Shown in pieces: positions 24,716 to 31,981 of a stretch of 64,000 nucleotides of DNA. This DNA comes from Mycolicibacterium gilvum (lineage in GTDB: Bacteria > Actinomycetota > Actinomycetes > Mycobacteriales > Mycobacteriaceae), in assembly GCF_900454025.1 (NCBI RefSeq), contig NZ_UGQM01000001.1:1736001-1800000 (forward strand), in the 5' to 3' direction. Every line of letters begins with the position of its first letter. Positions within the stretch are counted from its first letter, which is position 1. The notes under the pieces are model-generated. The model did not search any database, was not told the DNA's origin, and worked only from the letters and a program-made list of their open reading frames with translations. A program made the position numbers and the translations under genes.

Positions 24716-24731
24716 TGTGAGCTATCACACA
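24716..24731. promoter_or_regulatory. CRP/FNR-like binding site upstream of nuoA
   Basis: TGTGAGCTATCACACA matches the mycobacterial Crp consensus TGTGA-N6-TCACA with one mismatch in the right arm. On the nuoA strand it follows a TANNNT-type hexamer (TAGGCT, 24731-24736) directly, so bound regulator would sit over the start of transcription about 31 bases before the nuoA ATG. This position would suit repression or fine control by cAMP. It is a sequence match only. Confidence 0.5.
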
Positions 24732-24860
24732 GCCTAGCCCTGTTTGGGATGCAAGCCACACATTTTGGTTAGTATCGCTACTGGCGTCGCCCGGCGATGC
24801 CGCGCTGCCCTCAGCGGGCGCGAAGAATCAAGCGCAGCAGTGACTTTCGCCGTACCGGGG

Positions 24861-25271
24861 TCAAGCGGCAGGTCGCAACAACGACACGACGGCATCCCCG
24901 AGGCGTATCGGGTCGATCGGGTGCGGAACCGCCGCCTCGGCACGCGACCATCGCGCCAGCCACGCGTCGTCGGGTCGTCCGGTCAGCACGAGGATCGGCG
25001 GGCAGACGTCGAGTTCATCCTTGAGCTGCTTGGCGATACCCATCCCGCCCACCGGCGTCGCCTCACCGTCGAGGATCGCCAGATCGAATCCGCCCGCATC
25101 CATCTGGCGGACCACCATCGGACCGGTCGCCACCTCGACGTAGTCCAGCTCGGGCAGTTCGGGGTGGATCCTTCTGCCCAGCGCGAGCTTGACCTGCTCG
25201 CGCGTTCTCGGGTTGTCGCTGTAGACGAGGACGCGCAGCACACCACGCGTCTCGGCAGACGGCACGACCAT
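24861..25271 (-). CDS. orphan response-regulator receiver-domain protein (Rv3143-like)
   Basis: 136 residues, a single CheY-like domain without output domain. The phosphoacceptor aspartate is in LAILDGEATP, with an acidic residue after strand 1 (LVYSDN) and the conserved threonine in LVLTGRPDD. The lysine that normally precedes the proline at the end of strand 5 is replaced: the sequence reads VPHPIDP. No histidine kinase gene is adjacent. A receiver gene in this position beside nuoA is also found in M. tuberculosis (Rv3143), so it may report a respiratory or redox signal to an unknown partner. It is 175 bp upstream of nuoA on the same strand, so read-through into nuo is possible. Confidence 0.88.
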   Translation of the reverse strand: MVVPSAETRGVLRVLVYSDNPRTREQVKLALGRRIHPELPELDYVEVATGPMVVRQMDAGGFDLAILDGEATPVGGMGIAKQLKDELDVCPPILVLTGRPDDAWLARWSRAEAAVPHPIDPIRLGDAVVSLLRPAA

Positions 25272-25525
25272 GGGCGCGATGGTAGCCCGTGAATGTCGTT
25301 CCCACCTACGGAATCTGGCGGACGATCCGCGCCTGTGGCCGTCGTCGGCCGCCTCCGGCCGGGCCGGCCCCGGCGCCCGGAGAAGCTTGCTGAGGAACGC
25401 CCTCGATCGGAAGCTGCCTGGCCGGCGGGGGTGCCCGGCGGATTATCGCGCCCGACAAATTTTGCTATTCATCGCGACGGAGAGATCGGTCGGCGCTAGC
25501 ATTCGCGCGTGGGGGACGGAGCCGG

Positions 25526-28123
25526 ATGACGGCCGGTCTGGGGCTGGCGCGCACGCAGGTGGAGTCTGCGATCGTGGCGTCGCGCCTGCGCGCCGTGCTG
25601 GTCGGCGCCGCCGGCGTCGGGAAGACCTCGATGGCCCGCAAGCTGGCCCGTGACTATGCCCGCAAACATCCGCGGCTCACCTCGCACTGGGTGTCGGCGA
25701 CCGCATCGGCCAGGGACATCCCGTTCGCAGCGTTCAGCCACCTCATCGATGTGTCCGGCGGCGAGGAACCGACGACGTTGCTGCGCGCCGCGCGGGAGTC
25801 GCTGAGGTCTGCGCACGGCCTTCTGCTCGTTGTCGACGACGCGCATCACCTCGACACGTTGTCGGCGACGCTGGTGCACCAGCTCGCCGTCACCGACAAC
25901 GCGCACATCATGCTCACCGTCCGCGAGGGCGAACCGGTCCCCGACGCCGTCACCGCGTTGTGGAAGGACTCCATCCTCGCCCGCCACGACATCGCCCCGT
26001 TCGATCGGCGGGAGAGTGGGCTGCTGCTCGAACAGATCCTGGGCGGCACCGTCGAAGATGTCAGCACCGTGCGGATGTTCGAGATCAGCCAGGGCAATCC
26101 GCTGTATCTGCGCCACCTCGTGGACGCAGCGCTGGGAACCGGCTCGCTGCGCCAGGTCGAAGGGGTGTGGCAGCTGCGCGGGGAGATGACGCTGAGCCCG
26201 CAGCTCACCACGCTCATCGACGCGCATCTGACCAACCTGCCCGAGCCGGTGCGGTCGGTCCTGGAGTTCCTCGCCATCGACGATCCACTGTCGGTCGACG
26301 ATCTCGCCGCACTGACGGGTATCGACGCCGTCGACGCGGCGGAGACCTGCGGGGTCGTCACCATCACCGACCGGGCCGGCGCCCTGTACGCCCATCCGTT
26401 CCATCCGATCTACACAGAACGCGTGCGCTCGTCGCTGGGTCTGCTCGCGATGCGCCGGCTGCGCAAACTGCTGGCGGGCCGGATGTCCGTGCGCGCCCCG
26501 GGGAACCTGAGCACACGGCTGCGGATGGCGGCGCTGGCCATGGGGACCGATGAACCGCCGAGCGCCGACGAACTCGTCGGATTGTCCTGGGAGGCCATGA
26601 GGCTCGGCGATCTCGCGCTCGGTGAGCGCCTCGCGCGCGCCGCGCTCGAGCAGGCCGACGGATTGGCCGCGCGACTTCCGCTCGCTCACTCGTTGTCGTG
26701 GCAGGGCCGCGGACGAGACGCCGACGACGTGCTCAACCCGGTGGATCCGGACACCCTGACGCAATGGGATCTGATGGCCTGGACACTGCCCAAGGCGGCC
26801 AACAGGTTCTGGATGCTGTCCGAATCCGAAGAGGCTGTGGAGTACCTGCGGCAGATGCGCGCACGCATCACCGAACGAGGCGCCCTGCACACCATCGACG
26901 CGCTGGCCGCGACGTTCGCGATGAACGCCGGCGACCCTGCGGAAGCGGTGACGGTCGCCAAGGGCATCCTCGCCGCTGACGACGCGCAGGACCTGGCGGT
27001 GGCGTGGGCGTCGGCCGCCGCGACGCTGTCGTCGGCGCGTATGGGCCGCTTCGCCGAGGTCGACGGTCTCGCGCAACGCGGCCTGGACGCGGCGCATCCC
27101 GGACTGCTCCGGTTCACGATAGGCCTCGGGCAGACGCTCGCTCTGATCATGAACGCCGACGTCGCGTCGGCCGAACACCTGGCCCGCCACTACCTCAGTT
27201 TCTCGGAGTTCCAGCAGCCCGGCCGCGCCATCGGTGAGGTGCTGCTGGGGCACACGCTCTTGGCTTCCGGCCGGTTCGGCGACGCGGTGACGCTGTTGCG
27301 GCAGGCGGCGGCGGCACTGACCTACACCGGGTACAGCTGGGGGCCGCTGGCGTTGACGGGGCTCGCCCAGGCGCTCGGGCAGCAGGGGCGCGCCGCCGAC
27401 GCCTCCGCCGTGCTCACACGCGCGGAGGCCAGTCACGGGATGCGCTCGGCGCTCTACGCACCCGACCTGGCGCTCGCCCGGGCATGGACCCTGGCCGCCG
27501 CCCGGGACCTCCGTGGCGCGGTCGCCTCGGCGCGCGACGCGGTGCACGCCGCGGTGCAGTCGGGTCAGGATGCGGTGGCGCTGCGGGCTCTGCAGGACTG
27601 TGCACGGCTGGGCGACACCCACGGGCTGGCGACGGCGGTCCGTCTCAGTGACAGGATCGGTTGTGTCACAGGACCGTTGTGCGTCGCGCATCTGCGTGCG
27701 CTCGCGGCGGGGGACGGGGCTGCGCTCGATGCGGTCTCGGCAGACCTGGAGACCGCGGGTCTGCCGGCAGCCGCCGCGGATGCCGCGGCCCAGGCGACGT
27801 TCGCCCACCAGCGCCGGGGAGATCGCGCGGGTGAGGTCGCGTCGAGGTCACGGGCGAGCCGCCTCTCGCAGGTCTGCGGCGCCCCGGCGACTCCGGCGCT
27901 CGAACAGGTGCTCAACCCGATGCCGTTGACGGGTCGGGAGCGTGAGGTGGCGGTGATGGTATCCCAGGGGTTGACGAACAAGGCCATCGCGCAGCGTCTT
28001 TCGGTGTCCGTCCGCACCGTCGAGGGCCACGTCTACCGGGCCTGTATGAAGATCGGTGTTCCGGATCGGGCGGCGCTCGCGTCGACGGTGGGGGGCATGC
28101 ACGGACGTGAAGGGACGGCGTGA
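25526..28123 (+). CDS. large ATP-binding LuxR-family regulator (LAL/MalT-type), first of two
   Basis: 865 residues. An AAA/STAND-type ATPase has Walker A GAAGVGKTS (residues 27-35) and Walker B LLLVVDDA (99-106). A long alpha-helical TPR-like middle (about 300-790) follows, then a C-terminal LuxR helix-turn-helix (LTGREREVAVMVSQG, NKAIAQRLSVSVRTVEGHVYR). Such proteins oligomerise on ATP and an inducer and activate transcription. The ATG at 25526 has GGACGGAG upstream. The stop abuts the ATG of the hydrolase gene, so regulator and three downstream genes form one transcription unit. The 254-bp region before it holds GC-rich inverted repeats and an AT-rich patch near 25455-25475 that may be its promoter. 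Confidence 0.92.
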   Translation: MTAGLGLARTQVESAIVASRLRAVLVGAAGVGKTSMARKLARDYARKHPRLTSHWVSATASARDIPFAAFSHLIDVSGGEEPTTLLRAARESLRSAHGLLLVVDDAHHLDTLSATLVHQLAVTDNAHIMLTVREGEPVPDAVTALWKDSILARHDIAPFDRRESGLLLEQILGGTVEDVSTVRMFEISQGNPLYLRHLVDAALGTGSLRQVEGVWQLRGEMTLSPQLTTLIDAHLTNLPEPVRSVLEFLAIDDPLSVDDLAALTGIDAVDAAETCGVVTITDRAGALYAHPFHPIYTERVRSSLGLLAMRRLRKLLAGRMSVRAPGNLSTRLRMAALAMGTDEPPSADELVGLSWEAMRLGDLALGERLARAALEQADGLAARLPLAHSLSWQGRGRDADDVLNPVDPDTLTQWDLMAWTLPKAANRFWMLSESEEAVEYLRQMRARITERGALHTIDALAATFAMNAGDPAEAVTVAKGILAADDAQDLAVAWASAAATLSSARMGRFAEVDGLAQRGLDAAHPGLLRFTIGLGQTLALIMNADVASAEHLARHYLSFSEFQQPGRAIGEVLLGHTLLASGRFGDAVTLLRQAAAALTYTGYSWGPLALTGLAQALGQQGRAADASAVLTRAEASHGMRSALYAPDLALARAWTLAAARDLRGAVASARDAVHAAVQSGQDAVALRALQDCARLGDTHGLATAVRLSDRIGCVTGPLCVAHLRALAAGDGAALDAVSADLETAGLPAAAADAAAQATFAHQRRGDRAGEVASRSRASRLSQVCGAPATPALEQVLNPMPLTGREREVAVMVSQGLTNKAIAQRLSVSVRTVEGHVYRACMKIGVPDRAALASTVGGMHGREGTA

Positions 28124-29227
28124 ATGAGCGTGTTCTCCGTGTCGGCGTCGTTGAGGCAGTCCGGTGTCTCGCTGCGCAGCCCCGACGGGGTGACGCTGCC
28201 TGAGGTCGAGACGGTCTGGTTCGAGACCGAAGACCGGATGCGCCTGAACTTCCGGCATCTGCCTCCGGTTCCGGGCACCGAGGACAAAGGGCCCGTGATG
28301 TTCGTCCACGGGTCCGGCACCCGCGCCGATCTGTTCTGTCCGCCCAGCACGATCACACTGCCCGCGCTGTTGTCGGCGGCAGGCTTCGACGTGTGGTTGT
28401 TGAACTGGCGCGGCAGTATCGACGTCGAGCCGACGTCGTACACGTTCGACGACGCGGCGGTCTTCGACTTCCCGGCCGCGGTGTCGGAGATCCTGCAGCG
28501 GACCTGTTCGACGGTGGGCGGGATCAAAGCGGTGGTGCACTGTCAGGGTTCGCACGCCTTCATGATGTCGATCGCATCGGGTCTGCTTCCCGAGATCACC
28601 ACGGTCGTGGCCAATTCGACGGCAATGCACCCGCGGGTGCGGTGGTCGGCCTCGGTGAAACTGCCCTTCGCCCTCAAGACGCTGGGCAAGACGACGGAAT
28701 GGTTCAATCCGCAGCACGGGTTGTATGCGTCGAGCTTCAGTGCGCGCGTGCTCGATCTGCTCGTGCGGCTGTTCCACCACGAGTGCGACAACGCGGTGTG
28801 CAAGCACTCCAGTTTCATCTACGGCGTGGGGTTCCCGACACTGTGGAGTCACCACCATCTCGACGAGGTCACCCACGACTGGATCAAGGGTGAGTTCGCC
28901 CACGTCCCGGTGAGCCTGTTCCGGCAGACGCACCGATGCCTCGCGGCGGGCCGGCTCGTGCCGGTACGCGGATATCCGGGGATCCAGCCCGGTGTGGCGA
29001 TACACGAACCGAAGACCGACGCGAACTTTCTGTTCATGTGCGGATCCGACAACAAGACGTTCCATCCGTCGGGGATGAGGAAGACCTTCGAACATTTCAC
29101 GACGCGCACGCGCGGCACCCAGGAGCATTGGGAGATCACGGGATACGGGCATCTCGACCCGTTCCTGGGCAAGTATGCCGCCGAGGACGTCTTCCCCAGG
29201 GTCATCGCCTTCCTGGAAGGCCAGTGA
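28124..29227 (+). CDS. alpha/beta hydrolase-fold protein with predicted Cys nucleophile
   Basis: 367 residues. The oxyanion region is FVHGSGTRADL (residues 60-70) and the nucleophile elbow reads VHCQG, placing Cys140 where serine hydrolases have Ser; Asp309 (CGSDNKTFHP) and His343 (GYGHLD) complete a plausible Cys-Asp-His triad. This resembles the C-terminal hydrolase part of very large GMC-oxidoreductase fusion proteins, where an HCxGS motif is also common as far as I recall. The ATG directly follows the regulator stop, and the stop overlaps the next ATG (TGATG). There is no signal peptide. It probably acts on the product or substrate of the GMC oxidoreductase encoded nearby; the chemistry is unknown. 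Confidence 0.85.
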   Translation: MSVFSVSASLRQSGVSLRSPDGVTLPEVETVWFETEDRMRLNFRHLPPVPGTEDKGPVMFVHGSGTRADLFCPPSTITLPALLSAAGFDVWLLNWRGSIDVEPTSYTFDDAAVFDFPAAVSEILQRTCSTVGGIKAVVHCQGSHAFMMSIASGLLPEITTVVANSTAMHPRVRWSASVKLPFALKTLGKTTEWFNPQHGLYASSFSARVLDLLVRLFHHECDNAVCKHSSFIYGVGFPTLWSHHHLDEVTHDWIKGEFAHVPVSLFRQTHRCLAAGRLVPVRGYPGIQPGVAIHEPKTDANFLFMCGSDNKTFHPSGMRKTFEHFTTRTRGTQEHWEITGYGHLDPFLGKYAAEDVFPRVIAFLEGQ

Positions 29228-29556
29228 TGCCCAAGGTCTCGTTGGTCTGCCATGTCGGCCTGCTGCTCGTGCTGTCGATCCTGGTTTTCCCCGGCATGTT
29301 CGGCGGTGACGTCCCCCGCGCCGTCCCGCTGGCTGTCGTCGCTCTGGTGCTGGCGGTGGTGTTGGCGGTCACCGAGGTCTTCTCCGGGCTGCGGTGGGTG
29401 GCGCTGGTCGCTCTCGCCGCGGCCGTGGCGGGCCTGATCGCCACCGTGTGCGACGACCCGGTCTCGGGAGCGGCCCTGTGGGGATGGGGCCTGGCCTGGA
29501 TGGCAGTGGTTGTGTGGTTCGCGGTGCTGGCCTCGCGGGCACGGAGTAACCGGTGA
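29227..29556 (+). CDS. small integral membrane protein, unknown function
   Basis: 109 residues with four hydrophobic segments (about 6-25, 32-50, 54-72 and 82-102) separated by very short loops and a short basic C-terminus (SRARSNR). No family is recognised. Its ATG overlaps the hydrolase stop and its stop overlaps the next start as GTGA, so it is translated as part of the same operon. It could anchor the hydrolase/oxidoreductase complex to the membrane or move a hydrophobic substrate; both are guesses from context. Confidence 0.82.
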   Translation: MPKVSLVCHVGLLLVLSILVFPGMFGGDVPRAVPLAVVALVLAVVLAVTEVFSGLRWVALVALAAAVAGLIATVCDDPVSGAALWGWGLAWMAVVVWFAVLASRARSNR

Positions 29557-30176
29557 CGGGCCTGCGGTTTCGGGAGACGATGACGGGCCGGATCGCCCTG
29601 CGGGCGAGGGATCCCGTGGATGGCTACGGACGGGTCGACGGATATGCCGCGGTCATGCACATCACGATCGACATCCCCGACGTCGCGGCGTTCACCGCCG
29701 GCCGGGTGGATGCGGCCCGGTTGCGGGCCGATGTGCTGATCCCTGTGCTGGGCGGGCGATTTCAGACCTCGTCCGGAGAGTTCGTCTGCTTCCGGTCCGG
29801 TGAGGGACCGGACGGGACACCGGTTCAACAGATGATCTATACGGCGACGCTGACCAATGACGATCGGGTATTGGAGATGTCGGCGCGAAAGGTGCTGGAA
29901 CCCAGGGGATGGCGGATCTGGCGGGTCTGGCCGGACACCACCACACTGTTGGTGACGCTGGTCGACGTGACCCCCGATGACGACAAGGAGCGACCGCGGC
30001 ATCTCGCCGGGGTGGTGTACATCACGGTGCGCGGATTCGCGCGTCAGCTGACCACGATGAGGCCGTACGGAAGTCGGCGGTGGTCGGAGAAGCTCGGTGC
30101 CTTGTTCGGCTACCTGAGCTTCTTCGCCGGGCGCCTCATCCGGATCTATCTGAGTCGCCGTATGGCTGCGGAATGA
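29553..30176 (+). CDS. stand-alone homologue of the middle domain of GMC-oxidoreductase/hydrolase fusion proteins
   Basis: 207 residues. The pattern LRFRETMTG at the N-terminus, an internal beta-rich region, WRVWPDTTTLLVTL and a C-terminal RGFARQLTTMR match the lipocalin-like region that lies between GMC oxidoreductase and alpha/beta hydrolase parts (or beside patatin parts) in giant bacterial proteins; this comparison is from memory. The GTG at 29553 overlaps the membrane-protein stop. The 3' end overlaps the convergent GMC gene by 41 bp. With its neighbours it looks like one component of a split multidomain enzyme. Its own activity is unknown; binding of a steroid- or lipid-like ligand would suit the fold. 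Confidence 0.75.
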   Translation: MTGLRFRETMTGRIALRARDPVDGYGRVDGYAAVMHITIDIPDVAAFTAGRVDAARLRADVLIPVLGGRFQTSSGEFVCFRSGEGPDGTPVQQMIYTATLTNDDRVLEMSARKVLEPRGWRIWRVWPDTTTLLVTLVDVTPDDDKERPRHLAGVVYITVRGFARQLTTMRPYGSRRWSEKLGALFGYLSFFAGRLIRIYLSRRMAAE

Positions 30177-31800
30177 ACGGTGCTGGGAGCGAGGGTGTTG
30201 CGAGATCCTCTTTTCTCAATTCGTGCGCTGCTCTGCGGGCGAACGCGGCGATCGTCAGCGACGGGTTGGCGCCGACCGGTCCCGGCATCACCGAGCCGTC
30301 GGTGATCCACAGCCCGGGAACACCCCGCACCCTGCCATAGCTGTCGACGACGCCTTCCTGGGCGGACGTGTCGGCGGGGCAACCGCCGAGCGGATGCACG
30401 GTGATGACCTCGTTGATGAAGTCCCACAGGAAATTACGCAGGAAGCCTGCCCCGAGGTCCTTCGTCAGCGCTTCCATCCGGCGGGCCACATCCTGGAAGT
30501 GTTTGTCGGAGGTGTGTTTCTTCCATGTGCACGTCATCTTGGTGTCGTCGGAGTCCTTGAGGCACAGCTGTCCGTCGGGGATGTCGGCGCCCATTCCGAG
30601 CAGCGGCAGCGGCCACCGGAGACGCCGCAGCCAGGCGGACGCGAATCTCGGAACCGACAGCTTCGCCAGCGCCTCTCTCAGGTCGTCCGGCCCCCAACCC
30701 CACGTGGCGAGATTCGGTAAACCGCCGTCCTGCAACAGAATGCGCCGTTCGCCCTCGTCGTAGGAGCGATAGGTGGTGATGACGGGGCCACCGCTCGGCA
30801 GGAGCTCGTCGTCATCTCCGTCCGGGAGCGCGAACCCGAGCAGATCGCCGTTGCCGCAGAACCGCTTCCCGAGTGCGGCGCAGTCGGACAGGCCGAGCTT
30901 CTTGCTACGCAGCATCAGATACGTGCTGCCCAGAGTGCCGGCGGCGAGAATCACACGTTTGGCCCGGATCACTCCTTCAACCGGCTCACTCTTGTTCCGG
31001 CATTCGGGATGCACGACGTAGGCGACCTCGAAAAGATAGTCGGAATCGTCTGTGCAGGGCGCGATCTCGCGTACCTCGGTACGCACGCAGATCTGCGCGC
31101 CGTGATGTGCCGCCATCGACAGGTAGGTGTGGTCCAGGCTGCTTTTCGCCCCACGGTTGCAGCCGACATCGCACTCGCCGCACATCGTGCAGGTGGTGCG
31201 CTCCACGTCGTCGCCGTGGATGTTGGGGTAGTCCGCGGGCGGCAGGGGAGCGCCTTTCGCCGGACCGTCAGCTCCGTCGAAGCGCACCGCCAACGGGGCG
31301 AGCACAGAGCCGGCATCAAGGAATTTAGTGGTCTTCTTCGAATGTTCTTCGTGCAGGCTCTGCGGTATCTCCTGGACCTGGAGGACCTCTCTGACAGCCC
31401 GGTAATGATCGCGCAGGTCCCGGTGGGTGAACGACCAGGTCTCGGTTTTCCCGTTGCCGTCGGGGACGGGCTGGGTGAACCATTGCGCGGGCTTCTCCAG
31501 CATCACGTTGGCGTAGATCAACGATCCGCCGCCGAGTCCGCTCGCGGTGACGGCGTCGATGCCGTCGAACGACCACAGGTCGAACATTCCGTGCTTCCCG
31601 AACCCCGGTGCCCAGATGGAGTCGTCGATCTCCATCACCCGACGAGGGAAGGATCCTGGCGGATAGGCTTTGCCACGTTCGAACAGGCAGACACCTCTCC
31701 TCCTTGTGGCGAGTTCGGCCGCCATGACGGACCCGCCGAACCCGCTCCCGATGATCAGGTAGTTGACTTCGTCGGCGCACGGTCCGTTTTGCAGCTCCAT
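30136..31800 (-). CDS. GMC-family oxidoreductase with four-cysteine ferredoxin-like motif
   Basis: 554 residues. The FAD motif is YLIIGSGFGGSVMAAELA (residues 14-31) with ERGK at the second-strand acidic end; the GMC C-terminus has HPLGGC (469-474) and NPSLT. Between them is C204-x2-C207-x2-C210-x3-C214 in the segment CTMCGECDVGCNRG, spaced like iron-sulfur ligands. Cholesterol oxidases and related large GMC proteins are the nearest relatives. I chose the ATG at 31800 because the FAD strand follows at once. It is divergent from the second regulator gene and convergent with the 29553 gene. A membrane lipid, sterol or long-chain alcohol is the likely substrate class. Confidence 0.9.
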   Translation of the reverse strand: MELQNGPCADEVNYLIIGSGFGGSVMAAELATRRRGVCLFERGKAYPPGSFPRRVMEIDDSIWAPGFGKHGMFDLWSFDGIDAVTASGLGGGSLIYANVMLEKPAQWFTQPVPDGNGKTETWSFTHRDLRDHYRAVREVLQVQEIPQSLHEEHSKKTTKFLDAGSVLAPLAVRFDGADGPAKGAPLPPADYPNIHGDDVERTTCTMCGECDVGCNRGAKSSLDHTYLSMAAHHGAQICVRTEVREIAPCTDDSDYLFEVAYVVHPECRNKSEPVEGVIRAKRVILAAGTLGSTYLMLRSKKLGLSDCAALGKRFCGNGDLLGFALPDGDDDELLPSGGPVITTYRSYDEGERRILLQDGGLPNLATWGWGPDDLREALAKLSVPRFASAWLRRLRWPLPLLGMGADIPDGQLCLKDSDDTKMTCTWKKHTSDKHFQDVARRMEALTKDLGAGFLRNFLWDFINEVITVHPLGGCPADTSAQEGVVDSYGRVRGVPGLWITDGSVMPGPVGANPSLTIAAFARRAAHELRKEDLATPSLPAPFIPQPYGDSDRSG

Positions 31801-31981
31801 GGCGAAGACGATAAGTCTCCGGTACCGGCTGTATGTGCAGATCAGCAAGGATTCCGGAAATCTCGCCGACGTGGTGGCCGACCGAAAACAGGTAGTGCGC
31901 TACGCATGACCGGGTAGCGCCCGCCTCCCTAGTGTTCGGCATGTCAGCCCCCGCACGTCGTACACCACCGAGGAGACGCCG
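31801..31981. promoter_or_regulatory. divergent control region between the GMC oxidoreductase and the second LuxR regulator
   Basis: This 181-bp gap contains the palindrome GTAGTGCGCTAC (31892-31903), followed by another GTAGCGC at 31914-31920, and a TANNNT -10-like hexamer TAGTGT at 31930-31935 pointing toward the regulator gene. The repeats are candidate sites for one of the two LuxR-type proteins. No experiment or strong consensus supports the exact positions. Confidence 0.4.

Noticed and set aside
25353..25382. GC-rich inverted repeat (CTCCGG ... CCGGAG) before the first LuxR gene
   Set aside because: It lies upstream of both flanking genes rather than after either, so it is not a convincing terminator, and random GC-rich DNA gives such repeats often.
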